Of a DNA stretch of 64,000 bases, positions 34,651 to 46,256 are shown piece by piece. Source of the DNA: Adiantum capillus-veneris. Its lineage: Eukaryota; Streptophyta; Polypodiopsida; Polypodiales; Pteridaceae. Position numbers and translations under genes: made by a program. The stretch lies in the NCBI GenBank assembly GCA_014529385.2, contig CM043943.1, positions 102,403,855-102,467,854 on the forward strand. The letters are read 5' to 3'. A model generated the notes under the pieces. The model was not told the origin of the DNA and searched no databases. It saw only the letters and a program-made list of their open reading frames with translations. The stretch's first letter is position 1; the number at the start of each line of letters is the position of its first letter.

Positions 34651-35210
34651 ATGGAAAACCATCAAAATGATGCTATCTATACAGAGATTCAGGAGAAGAA
34701 GCTATTGCTGAAACAAACACAACCACTTTCTTTTAAAGGAGAGGGTGTTGATATTAAGAAGGATCCAAAAGTATGGATTGAATCTATGAATAATTATTTC
34801 TTGGTTGCAAAGACCACACATGCAAACCAAGAAATGCTGGGGATGTTTCGTCTCTCAGGTGAAGCAAAGTTATGGTGGAAAAAACATTGTTGTGACATGG
34901 GAGTGTTGGAGAACTCCCAGAGTTGGAGGGAGATTAAACATGCAGCAAAAGAAAGATACTTACCCGAGTCCTTCTCATGAAGAGTTGAAGATGAATGAGT
35001 TTTTTAGCTTGAAACAATATAATTTAACCTTGAAAGATTACTATTCAAAGTTTGTAAGGCCTAGGCATTATGCTCCACCAATGACCATAGAGCAGCAGGT
35101 AGCTTGTTTCTATCAAGGTTTAAGATAACCAATCATCTCGCAATTAAAAGCCATGAAACCTGCTACTGTGCAAGATGCTTTGCTACAAGCTAAGCCCTTA
35201 ACACCAGTTC
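34651..35210 (+). pseudogene. Ty3/gypsy gag fragment, frameshifted
   Basis: The ATG at 34651 opens 109 codons with the capsid pattern F-K-G-E-G ... D-P-K-V-W-I-E-S-M and G-E-A-K-L-W-W-K-K. A frameshift near 34970 moves the sequence to a frame containing L-K-Q-Y-N-L-T-L-K-D-Y-Y-S-K-F, V-A-C-F-Y-Q-G-L-R, then A-T-V-Q-D-A-L-L-Q-A-K after a stop. This is the retrotransposon gag domain, without zinc knuckle, protease or pol. It is distinct from the gag at 0.7-1.55 kb. It lies between the two LINE 5' copies. Confidence 0.8.
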
Positions 35211-36850
35211 TGTAATTGGACACTTAAGTGTCCTATTTTTCTACTAAGTTTTGGCAATTTATTTGTCAAGCCAGAAAGAAGCCTTTTACACCTTTCTTCT
35301 ACCATAGGTTGGTTATGAGGGAAACAAAACACTGGATTTTTCTCCATATCAAAATACAGTCCATATGGAGAGAATTTTGGTAAGTTCTAGGTCATAAATT
35401 TTAGAAAAATTTCAAGCTATTTTGCCAATAAAATCATAAAAATCTTATATCTTTTTGTAGAGATGGCCTTTTTTATGTTTGTAAAAGCCAAGTGTTAGCA
35501 CTTAGTGTAATAAAACAATGGAATACACTTCAAATATAAGTTTTCAAGTCACATGAGAGTTATAGACATAATTTCATACTTAAGCATGTGGTGAATAAGA
35601 GCATAATTTTGGTCTTCCAAATATCCCCTCATGAAACTGGTACTATTCTAGTGCAATTTGACAACTACAAATGACTTCATATGTTTAAACCAAGAAACTG
35701 CGTATTTTTTGGGCTCTCTAACTCAATTAGAACTCATTGCTTGAACTCTATCTTGAATTTTTTTATCGTGCGAAAACTCTTGAAAATATTGAGTTCTCCA
35801 TAATAACATTGAAACCAAGGTTTTAGGCACACCAATTGTGTATGTACCACGTACTTTGATACATTTAGTTGATCTACGTGGAAATTTTGATATTATTTGA
35901 GGTTTTGAATACTTATGTCTCAAGAATGAAAATATCAAAGTTTTCTCTTATGCAGTTTTGAATATTTAAAATGATTCAATAATTGTTGCATACCAAAGCC
36001 CTTCTACTTTCCACATTAGGAAAATATTGAGCTCATTTTTGGGCCTTTTAAGGGTGCCACATCATCAAAGCTGCAAAAAGAAAGCAACCCGATAAACCTC
36101 TCTAGATATTCCTCAGAACCCCATGATCTGACCTATCATTGTAAAGCTCTTGAAAACTAGATTCTAAAGACCCAAGATCAAAAAAGTTTGGATGAATTAT
36201 ATAAAAGTTATGCCATTTTTTTAAATCAGCTAATTTTTGTTACCATTACGGTAATGTGAGATCACTTTTTTCTAGATCTTTATGAAGACAATGTTCGATA
36301 CATGCATGTTATATATCAATAGATAGCATTTGAAGAATAGATTCTAAATATCCAACCTCTGACAAATTTGGATCTTATTTGCAAAAATTTTACTAGTCTT
36401 CACTTTTTGAAACATGTGCTACATCAGAAAATTCTTACAAGGCCCAAAAAAGAGCTCAAAATTTTCCTAATGCCTTGAGTTTTCAATGGAAAGGTCAAGT
36501 AATGTATCACTTTCTAAAACTCACAAATACATCATAAACATAGTTTTCTTTGTATACAATGATATGCTTGAAATGACCATATCAAACACATGGAACCTTC
36601 CATTATTTTGTATACTCAAAGTCAATTTTTTTGCACATGAAACTTTCAATTATGTATAGCAAAATTATGGAAAAGTTACCTAAAATTTTCTACAAGGTCG
36701 CTCCATTTTTTATTGAGCTTATAAAGGCAATTTCTTCAAAGCATCAATTACAGTCTTACGAGGGTCAACTTGATGAGTATACTTCTTGATCATGGTAGAT
36801 TCTGAAATGTAAGGTTATAGTTTTAAAGGACCCTCTAGCTGACATATTGT
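35211..36850. other. Gene-free stretch
   Basis: AT-rich, no recognisable gene or terminus. Conversational repeats such as AAAATTTTCC and CTTTCAA words look like decayed retroelement DNA. A possible minus frame at 35723-35938 has no domain. Confidence 0.5.
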
Positions 36851-39799
36851 GACTCTTTTACAAGTATTGTGCATGCCATGTTAATGAAGTGATGTGTTAG
36901 TGTTGCTCTCTCCATCCAAGCACTTTCTTTCTCACTCTACATCTACATACAAAGAAATTCTCAAGGAAATGCCCAATATGTTATTCACTTTCCGCTCCAA
37001 CTCAAGTTAAAAGGCTTATTCCATTACAAAGAGTAGAAGAAGGATTTTTTTTTTTTGCTTCTTTGTTTATGTTTCTTTGTACCCTAATAGTTACAAAGAA
37101 AAGCCTGATTAAGTGAGACAATTGTAAATGGAAGTGCTAATGGGATGTCTTTGTATCTATTTAGCCATGCTTGGCCACCTTGTAGCTCATCAAAAGAGAG
37201 AAGCTATGGATCACCTCAGCGGCGACAGACTTATGAAACACTATTAATGTAAGCATTTGTAGAAATACCCTCAAATAAAGGAAGGGTCATATTGAAGTCA
37301 AGAGACAGATATTACTTGAATGATCTACTCTGAGAAGAGTAATATTCCTTCTCATTATGTAAACTAGCTCTCAAGCTTGATTATTATATTAGCTAGCATA
37401 AAGCATGCAAAGAGCTGGAGAGAGTGCCACCATCAGCAAGAATAGGAAATAAATGAAGCTTTTCTCATGGAACATAAAGGGGCTCTCCATTCTCCTCAAA
37501 GCACGTAAGATTTGTAGTAGTTGGCACACAATTGTGTCAACATAATCACCCTCCAAGAGATCAATATCTCAAACATAGAGCTTCATGAATGCTTTGACAC
37601 TATCTCCAAGCAACATAAGTGGTTTAGCTCCTCCCACAATAGAGCTTCAAACAGTGTTACAATTGAAATACCCCACCACTTTCAGATAAATGAATAACCT
37701 CTCTAGCTGGATCAAACTAGTGAGCCATTCCAATTTCCCAGTCGATTTGTTGCACGGTGGTCTCCATCTACGCAGGCGGCTCAATTTCACATAGAACGTC
37801 CCTTTGGGATGTCCCCCACACTCTTCAAGGGGAATTCATTATGATGGGGACTTCAACATGGAGGAATCCATCAAAGACAGATACAAAAAGCTGAGCAAAG
37901 TACTTGAACGGATTTCAAAATTCCTCCTAGACTCTCTCAAGGCCTAGCTTAACCTCTGGGATACGGGGGAGACTGTGTAATTATCCTTTAAAAACTATTC
38001 ACTAGTCCCCCTCTCCAGAAAAGCCATACTCAATAACAGATGCTAGATCTCATCCTCCCTGGTAGGATCCTTCAACCGGTCAAAGTCCAAAGTACATTTC
38101 AACTCTTGCATTTTAGACCACTACCCCTTAATCACCACCATCAATGAAAAACCTAAGAAGGTCAAAAACCATTGGGTTCACACTAATCTCTTGTTATTTA
38201 AATTACAAGCGGTCAAGAATGTCATAAACAATATCCAAACCTCACAATTTAGGAAGTACTCAAGCTCGGTCACTACATGGGCCAAAGCCACAAGAGAATA
38301 TCACGGGACCCTCATCAACTTTAGAAAAGAGTTCTCCAGCATCATGCAAAGAAGAATGGAAACAATATACTAAATCCTCTCATAACTAGAATCTTCTTCT
38401 TCTACATACCCTACCAACCAAGGTCAGATGGCTGAAAACATAAGAAAACTCAAAAACAAGGAAGATCTTTCCACCAAACAAGACTCCGTGTTCTTTAGGG
38501 AATGGTGGATGGGGAAGATTGATGAGCCCTCCAAGCAAATGTTCAAAATACTAAGGAAAAAACAAACCCCCAACGTAGGACTTCCCTAGAACAAGAAAAC
38601 CTAGAGTATGTAAAAAGCCACTTCCATGCTCTCTTGTCTCCTCTTGAAAACGTGACCCACAATGTTCAAAGGGACATGGACCTCATTTGGATCCACAAGA
38701 CATCAGTAGTTCCCCCAGAGCTTCAAGCTCTAGAACATCAACCCTTGTTACTCTAGGATATTCCTATTGCCATAGAGGGCCTCCAACCAAAGAAAACCCT
38801 AGGACTTGATAGCCTACTGAATTTTTTTCAACCTTTGTTGAGAACCTAGACCCAATGCTCCTTCTAGTGTGGAATGAATCTCTGAAATTTTAGGCTCTCC
38901 CCATCTCATTGAATCCAAGCATCATCAAGGTACTTCACAAACAAGGTAGCAAGGATCAATTGAGCAATTGGAGACCCCTCACTATGCTCACCACCAAATA
39001 TGAAATTTTTGCCAAAGCCATCGCCAACAAGATTACCCTAGTTTTTATGAAGTGGCTATGCTCTTAGAAAAAGGTTCCATTAAGGGCAAGAGGATCCTAG
39101 AAGTAGTTATTTTCCTATGAGAAAAATCAGAGCATGCCAAAGAAAAAGACTTAGACTATGTGTTCATCAAGATCAACTTCATAAGGCATATGATTGGCTT
39201 GAGTGGTCTTTCATCCTCCAAAATCTAGAAAGGGTAGGTTTTGGGCCCAACCTTATCAGATATGTATCCACCCTTTTTGGAAATTCCAGAGCAAGGGTCT
39301 CATGGCACTTTGTCTCAGTACTTTGAGGTGAACAGATATGTGAGACAAGGATGCCCTTTAGCTCCTCTTATGTTTGTTGTTGGTGTTCACTGCCTCAACT
39401 ACCTAATAAAGTGTAAGCTAGAACAAGGGATCATTAAAGGAATACCCCTTCTTGATAACAATGGCTAGCAGTGCCTCTGTCAATTTACTAATGACACCAA
39501 CGCACTCCTCTCCAACAATGAGTCCTCCCTCAAGCACTTATGGGTAGGCATGCAAACCTTCGTTCGGTCTAGCCTCGAGCTCCAAAGTAAATCACAGCAA
39601 AACATGCATCATGGCTTCCAAGTCCCCCTTTCATGACTAGCTTGTTCAACAAGGTTGCAAAATCATCAATGAAGGGGAGATCTTCAAATTATTAGGGATC
39701 CCATCGGACTCCAAGTCTCCTTGAAGCAACACTAGAAAGGGGAATTTATTAGGTTCAAGAATAAACTCCATAAATGGGCTGGCCTCCAACTCTCACTCA
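36851..39799 (+). pseudogene. LINE (non-LTR retrotransposon) ORF2 relic, copy 1
   Basis: The 5' region repeats 33226-34034, then continues through the endonuclease (L-F-S-W-N-I-K-G-L at about 37459) and a linker to reverse transcriptase around 39115-39500. Visible motifs: H-K-A-Y-D-W-L-E-W-S-F-I-L, G-F-G-P-N-L-I-R-Y-V-S-T-L-F, and V-R-Q-G-C-P-L-A-P-L-M-F. The catalytic box reads C-Q-F-T-N-D-T-N-A-L-L, so the first Asp of the F/Y-A-D-D box is Asn. Several stops and shifts make it dead. Homology stops at 39799, where a CACTA end begins. In life the protein nicks DNA and primes reverse transcription at the target. Confidence 0.88.
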
Positions 39800-41550
39800 C
39801 ACTATAAGAGAAAAAATCCAGATTCGCCAACATTGCCGCGGATTAACAAATGGAAAAGGAGAGAAAACTTTGCATCTATGATAATAAAGGAAACAATAGG
39901 CACGACAATGATTTGCCAGCAATAAACGCGGTAATTCTCATGGAAATATATCCATGAGTATTATCGCATTTATTATCGTGCTTATTACCACATATATTAT
40001 CACTACACGCTTCTCAAAAGTAAATTGGGTGGCCCAAATGAGCAACTTTATTCACCTACATAAAACATATGAAATGCCAATCAAAAAAAATAAACAATAG
40101 ACTTTGAAATTCCAAGTTACACCTTACCTTGATAATTTAAATTACAAATAAAAACAAAATTTTAAATGACTTTTATATATATATGATCATAGAGTTTTTT
40201 GTACCACATTTGCACTTGTAAAAGAAGACTACAAAAAAATATTGTTCTTTTGAAGTCTTTGTCCTAGTCTTTGTCCTCATCCTCATCTACACGTACATAC
40301 GTTTGATCATCCTGACTCTACAAGAACAAAACCAAATTAAACAAATTAATAACTCAAAACAATTAATACAATATTGTTTGTCCATACTTACCGCCTATAG
40401 AGATCCAACTCATGAGTCGAATTACTCGCGAGAGTTATGATGGTTATCCAACAACCATTTCCAAGTATCGAATTCTATGTGCCGCTCTTGATACTAGACC
40501 ATCTCTCTGATCAGGTGACTCAGAGTGATATTTACAAAGTTAATAATTTAAAAATATATTCATAAGCTAAAACATTTCCTGAGCCAGTTTAGGGTCCAAT
40601 TTAAAAAAACTTACATATTTGTCCTTCCAAGCAGCTTTGCCTCTGGAACCATAGTGTGTGGGAGTTTGTTTGGCCCAAGCATTTCACTATTGACTATAGG
40701 ATGAGCCTCCTACAGCTTGTTCTCCCTTTTCCTACATTGCCCACTCCCACTTCTCATCTTCCATGTTGCTGCCATGATGGTTCCTTTCTAGATTTCCGAC
40801 CTAGTTGGCCGTTGTGCTCCATACACTTGATTGCTTGTTTTTCAAAAAACAAATATAGCCCTCCAACCACTCTACTGAAAAACGCTCATTTGGGGCATTT
40901 GGAAAGCGAGCATGCAATGCTTCCTTCACATAGCGTGCATGATCTGACTGTTCATTTCTAAATTTTATAAAATGATTCTTACATGTCGCGTGGACGTCGA
41001 GTGTATGAAAGTCTAAAAAAGGCATCAAAATGCTTTGTCTTGTACCATACCAAAGTCGACTTTGCCGCCACACTTTACTCATGTAGTAGTGTCCATGCGT
41101 GTCTGACCCGGGTGCATCATTGTCCTCATCCTCCTTGTTTGGAGTGGCGTTCTCTAAAATAGGGGACTTTGTCCCCCCTCCACCACCAAAACAAGCAAAG
41201 CCACAGGATCCCCCATTGCTCCACCTCTCACGGTGCTTGCTACCCAAAGAGAAACATCGATGCACGCTGCCAGAAGAAGTTTGTCAACAACCTGTGGTGG
41301 GTTGTTGACAATGCTTGGGCGAATCAAGAGTTGACTGGAATGGTGTGGGCCCCTGTGTTGGAAGGGGGGTTGGGCCTTGCAATGGAAGGGGAGTAGGTTG
41401 ATAAGAAGGGAGCATAGAAGGAGGTGCCATCGGTGCGAGGCTCTAGACGTATGAAGTCCCTCGGTGGATCCCCCATGGTGTGGTCTACTAAGAAAGACCT
41501 TAGGCCACAAGCGGCTCTAGAGTATAGCATCCAAACAATCCCTCCTTCGA
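39800..41550. mobile_element. CACTA/EnSpm element, second copy (left part)
   Basis: CACTATAAGAGAA at 39800 begins inside the LINE and matches the terminus of the first copy (CACTATGGGAGAA) at 11 of 13 positions. GCGGTAAT (about 39929) and ATTATCGC/ATTATCGTG/ATTACCAC words follow to about 40015, as in the subterminal region at 25 kb. The minus-strand partner gene comes next. The transposase half and right terminus are not found; sequence beyond about 41.6 kb is unrelated. Confidence 0.8.
40424..41520 (-). pseudogene. CACTA-associated partner gene, copy 2
   Basis: Homologue of the gene at 18736-20067. The best open part (40801-41265) has C-F-G-G-G-G-G, D-E-D-N-D-A-P-G-S-D-T-H-G-H-Y-Y and R-F-P-N-A-P-N-E-R-F-S-V-E-W-L-E-G-Y. 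Upstream, to about 41520, a Pro/Ser-rich stretch matches the middle of copy 1. Downstream, after several stops, comes Q-T-P-T-H-Y-G-S-R-G-K-A-A-W-K-D-K and a donor GTAAGT at 40614, in the same place as copy 1. The next exon (about 40424-40535) carries Y-Q-E-R-H-I-E-F-D-T-W-K-W. An acidic last exon may lie at about 40257-40320. Conserved splicing and order support a real gene family. Confidence 0.68.
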
Positions 41551-42273
41551 ATGGAGGTACTCATCTCGCAAAGATAGTGCACACTAGAGGTCTGAAGCTA
41601 CCAATAGTGGAGGAACCTGGGTAGATAGATTGGCACTTCCGTAGGTGTAAGAGAGCCATTCTTGCAAATAACAAAAAAACTCTATACTCATTCTTCCAAA
41701 AAATTAGCTCGAGATATGTTTGAATCCATTGCTTGGAATTACCGTCTCAAGACTCGGGTCCACTAGAGGCGAAGTCCACCCTAGATGGGGCCCCATCTAG
41801 GACATGAACCAACCAAAGGAAGAATGACTAGGTTGCTCCTCAGTAGGTGGTCTCTTGTTGGATATTTACATTAAAGGTTCGTAATTACTAGGACCTAGCT
41901 CTTATCTAAATACCTCTATATGCCTACACCCAATCCTCTCCCTCCACATCGCTCTTTCTCTTCCTCACACAGATACATACATACACTCTCACATAGATAC
42001 ACTCACACACATAAATACTATCAAGCCTAAGTAGATACATACATACACTCTCACATACATACATTCACACACATATATACTATTAAACCTTAGTAGGGGC
42101 TAGTAGTGTCACTAGTTTAGACGTGGCACCTCTTTAGATATCATCACAATTTCAAGTCGTAAAACCAAGGGTACATTGCAGTAATCCATACATGAATAGA
42201 ACATAGACCGCATTGCCATGATTAAAAAGGGAATATACCCAAGAGAAAGCTTTCAACCATCTGGTGCTATGCT
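41551..42273. other. Gene-free stretch
   Basis: No recognisable gene. It contains CACACATA/CATACATA repeats at about 41965-42075 and a TAGTAGGGGC region. It is probably decayed repeat DNA between the CACTA copy and the CT tract. Confidence 0.5.
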
Positions 42274-42487
42274 CCCTTGCTTAGTGTCTGCATACATACA
42301 CATACACACATATATACATATACATATGCATACATATCTACACATAGATACGGGCATATACACACACATATATATGGGCATATACACATTTATACAAACT
42401 CTTGGGCAGGTCTATCTCCCTCCCTCTCTACTCTACTCTATCTCCCCCTCCTTCTCTACTCCATCTCCCTCTCTCTACTCTACTCTA

Positions 42488-42549
<62 letters not shown>

Positions 42550-42712
42550 ACTCCATCTATCTCTCTCTTTACACTTTCTCTACTCTCTCTCTCACTCTAC
42601 TCTATCTCTCTACTCCTTCTCTTTCTCTCTACTTATTCCTCTCTTTCTCTCTATTCTCCCTTCCTCTCTCTCTTTCACCACCCTATCTATCTATGCCCCT
42701 ATCTCTCTACTC

Positions 42713-42802
<90 letters not shown>

Positions 42803-42806
42803 CCTC
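42274..42806 (+). repeat. CA/TA then long CT-rich microsatellite tract
   Basis: CATACACA repeats pass into about 390 bases of CT-rich DNA with pure CT runs at about 42493-42545 and 42719-42796. The LTR of the large element starts at 42807. A similar CT tract resumes at about 58098, beyond the far LTR, so the element probably entered a CT-rich locus. Confidence 0.9.
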
Positions 42807-43807
42807 TGTGGGACGCATGTCTAACCTCACCATCCTATCTTATTGCAGTATTAGCAAGAACCACGATTAATTTGTCAAACCATGGGACGAAGTTGACTCG
42901 ACTAGTGCATAGAGGCTACAAGAGGTTGTCAATCTCTCGAAAAACAACTAACAACTCGTATCCAACTCAAGTGACTGAAATCACCAAAAGCCAATCGCTC
43001 ATCAGCAAAAAATTCACATATGTTACAGCATCAAATGACATCCAAACGTAATGAAACTTCTAGGACAAGTTTATAAGACCTAAGCACACATGCCTATGGC
43101 CTCAAACCCCACTTTAGGTCAAGTTCCAAAATCACGATTATTAATAGCAGTGGATTTTTGACCTAGTCGTTTTTGACCCAGAATGCATCTAAATGCTTAG
43201 CAATGATGCCCCAATATCCCACCTATGCTTAGTTTTTTATTTGAACATGTAAACTCCTAGTTATGATGAAATTAGGCCGCGGGTCGGCGACACCAAAAGC
43301 TACGAAATGTTGTGAATGGCTTACATCAATGTGTAGAGCTCTTACCTGCGGTTGCAGTGCAACAAACACAATCGCAATGTGACAAGCGAGGAGGGAGTAG
43401 GAAGTGCAAGAAGGAGAGGATTGAGTGTCGTTAGCTCACTCTGTGTATTTCTTATCCAAAAACTTAATAAAATCTTTACAAAGTTGGCTTTTATACCTTA
43501 GCCAAGGTCTAAAATGTGTAATGTCTGGCACCCAAGACGTTTGATACTCCACAATTATTGTATTTGCAACCTAGGTACAGTTTGTGACCTATGCTTTACA
43601 TCTTAGAACTCTTATTGAGCTCGTAACACGTTACAATTATCACAATGGCTAAATAAAACGGGAAATTACAATACATGGCCATTTTGGAAAAATGTGAAAA
43701 CTGTGTAACTCCAATCTTTACTGCTTCTTCACTTTGATCTTCGATATACATTTGTACGTCTTCGGTCTTTAGCAGCTTCTCTTAACTGGACGTTGACTCA
43801 GTTAACA
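42807..43807 (-). repeat. 3' LTR of the large element
   Basis: About 1001 bp. On the minus strand it starts TGTTAACTGAGTC and ends GACATGCGTCCCACA. It closely matches 57086-58096, and its last two-thirds match the 918-bp LTR family. It includes an AATCACGATTATTAA motif near 43131, the same core as the leader array at 54.6-56.5 kb. Confidence 0.9.
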
Positions 43808-43845
43808 TTCCCCCCTTCCTATTTTAGTGCCCGTCCTCGGGCACT
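43808..43845 (-). other. Polypurine tract and GGAC hairpin
   Basis: Read on the minus strand: AGTGCCCG-AGGA-CGGGCACT (43826-43845, 8-bp perfect stem), then AGGAAGGGGGGAA up to the LTR. The purine tract primes plus-strand DNA synthesis. The hairpin is matched by hairpins in two other families of this window. Confidence 0.82.
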
Positions 43846-45376
43846 GTTGAAAGGTGTCCCTGGAGGCTGTGGAAGGTTTTTGATGGACTGGTCTTCTTTT
43901 TGTCGTTGGATTTTTTGATGAGGTTCAATTTTCTACAGCATCTTCATTGGTCTGAATAATCGATTTTGAGAGATGATGTTGCATTTGTCCGTTGTAATAG
44001 CATCATGATGCGGTTGTTGTTTATTTATGAAAAATATGTACAAGGGAAGTAGAATGATGAGGTTCTAAATTATGGTCTATTACCAGGATGACCAAAGGAA
44101 AAAAAACCAGTGGAAAAAAAGTGCCTTTGGTATACGCGCATTATTGGAGTACTTATTAGCATGGGAAATATTAATAAAGTGTCCAAGGGATTATTTGTTG
44201 ATAGATACGGATATAAAAAGGTAGCAAATGTGAGAGGGTAGCATGATGGAACATTGGTTTTCCTGTCGTAGTCCACTCAAGGTGCATCGGTGGAAGCAAA
44301 AAAGAGTGTCTACTGCATATGTCCGATGGTGGGACATCGTATTTATGCATACACAAAAATGCATCGAAAACAATATGCTGTGCCAAAAGGATTTTGAGGG
44401 GTCTTCAGAAAGATAGTGTAGCTATAAAAGCATATGACATAGCTTTGCAAGCTTGCACCCCTTTAAGAATGGTTTTCATTGACGAGGATATGTGCTCTCA
44501 TCTTACTGTGCACTGTGCGTGAGTGTTGGACTCTATGACACTCCACCAATTGTAAGTTAATAGACTTTGACTCTTATTTTCATCTCATCTACCATGAGCG
44601 ACACGATTTAGATATGCTCAACTCTTCCGCTTGAGTGTAAGCCTAATAACTACGACTCTTAGCACACAATTTAATATGACTTGAAGCTTTGGGACTAATA
44701 CTTTGCTCTTTTTATGGCTCAGTAGCCCGCCTCTGACTATGCCAAAGAGTGTTTTTTGCACCTGGCAACTTGACTTTTACATTCTTGAGCTTACTACAAA
44801 CATTTCTTCAGGTAAAAGTAAGCTTGAATCCTCAAAAAGAGGATTAGTTAAGGACCAAGTTGGCATTGAAGGTTTCCTTTGCCATACCTGTTTTATCATT
44901 TTTGAATGTGCATTCGCGTTGGTTGGGCCGTCCTTCTTTGAATGCGAAGACTCCATTATCTATTTGATTCTCCAATTAGGCATGTTGATAGGAGTCTTTG
45001 ATGTTGTTGTAGGCATTTGCTCACTATTGGCATCTGGCTTTTGACTAGGAGCATTGGAAGTCTTAGGAATCCAAATCTCTTGATGACCTTTGTATCTCCA
45101 TTGTTGACTTTGCTTTGCTCGAGGTTTTGTCAGGTTCTTGAGATCTTCATGCAGGTCTGGTGTAGTTGCAATTGGCTTGTGGTTGACTGGTAGCCAAATC
45201 TTTGTATACCTTGTGTAAAATCCTTGTCCAAGGGGAAGACTCTTTGAGATCCGTCTTTTTCTTGTACCCTCTTGAAAGTTGTGGTAGTCTTTAGCCTCTT
45301 TCGATGTTCTATTGTATACCTGCTTCTTAGGTATTTTAGGAAATTGTCGAAGTTGATACCTTGTGGGCCTTTTGTC
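43846..45376 (-). other. 3' interior of the large element, mostly non-coding
   Basis: No intact gene. Segment 44070-44730 is homologous to 62700-63330 in the LTR element at the right edge, so the two elements share a 3' region. At 45050-45180 a minus frame reads Q-Q-W-R-Y-K-G-H-Q-E-I-W-I-P-K, echoing Y-Y-R-G-N-R-Q-I-W-V-P-K about 350 bases upstream, which suggests a repeated motif in the decayed protein. Confidence 0.55.
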
Positions 45377-46256
45377 TTAGAAGGGACTTGACGTTACTTC
45401 ATATGCCCTAACCTGCGGTTTTGGTACCCATATCTGCCTGTTACCTCTATAGTACTCTTTTTCTTTTAAGCTCCATTGTGATGCTATCCATCCCATGTGT
45501 TCATCTTCATGTGTTGATTCCCTGTCCTTAATCCAAACTAGATCATTGACTTTAACTAAACTACTCAGAACAAACACTTGCTTAACTTTCCTTTGCTTTC
45601 TTGAGTACTTTGGCTGATATACCTTTGCTTTTCTGGGTGTATCCTTAGAGGTTTCAGTTGGGTCAGCAATTGACTTTAAGTTTTGAAATCTTGTCTTTCT
45701 TGAAGAAGCTAATCCATGAAGGTTCTTTGATGTAGAGGCATCTGCTGTCACATCTTCTTTGCTAATCGATGGAGGGTCCACCTCTATCTGCACAATTTGT
45801 CTTTGATTTTAGTGACTCCTGCAACTCTGAATCTAGCATTAACGGTATCTGTAATTGTTGTTGGCTACCTCTTGGATAAGAGAGTATTAGCATTTTATCT
45901 TCTTTGTAGGCCTTGTGTTGGTCTAACCACTGATGTCCAAGGATGACATCTGTAAGCATTTCCTTTGAAGGCTTCACTTGAAACTTCACCTGCTCTTCAT
46001 GATTTTGGATGCTAAGGGTAGCAACCATTTCTTATTTACTTGTATGCAAACCTTGCATTGTTTTGCTATCATGTTTGCATGGAGTGATCAAGATGATCCT
46101 TTGGATGTTCTCTGCAACCATATTGTATTTTGCTTCTTTATCTAGTAAGACAAATTTAGGAAATTGGGGAAATATTGACAAATTTGGGACAAATGTATTA
46201 AGGGAATTTTGAGGTGCTTGCCATGTCCTTGCAAAACATGAATTAACAAGCACCAA
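45377..46256 (-). pseudogene. Retropepsin-like relic with altered catalytic loop, and tail
   Basis: The frame reads F-V-L-L-D-K-E-A-K-Y-N-M-V (Asp codon 46140-46142), a stop, then T-D-V-I-L-G-H-Q-W-L-D-Q-H. These are the positions of the D-S/T-G-A loop and the C-terminal V-I-L-G-x-x-W-L of gypsy proteases. D-K-E-A in place of D-S-G-A predicts no protease activity. After a frameshift a Lys-rich tail with Q-I-W-V-P-K-P-Q follows to about 45377. A second protease-like relic with L-D-K at the same place lies at 50832-51404. The call depends on two short motifs in the right order. Confidence 0.6.

Noticed and set aside
42218-43051. 277-codon plus-strand ORF with Ser-Leu runs
   Set aside because: CT microsatellite translated in one frame and fused to an LTR; alternative frames are equally open.
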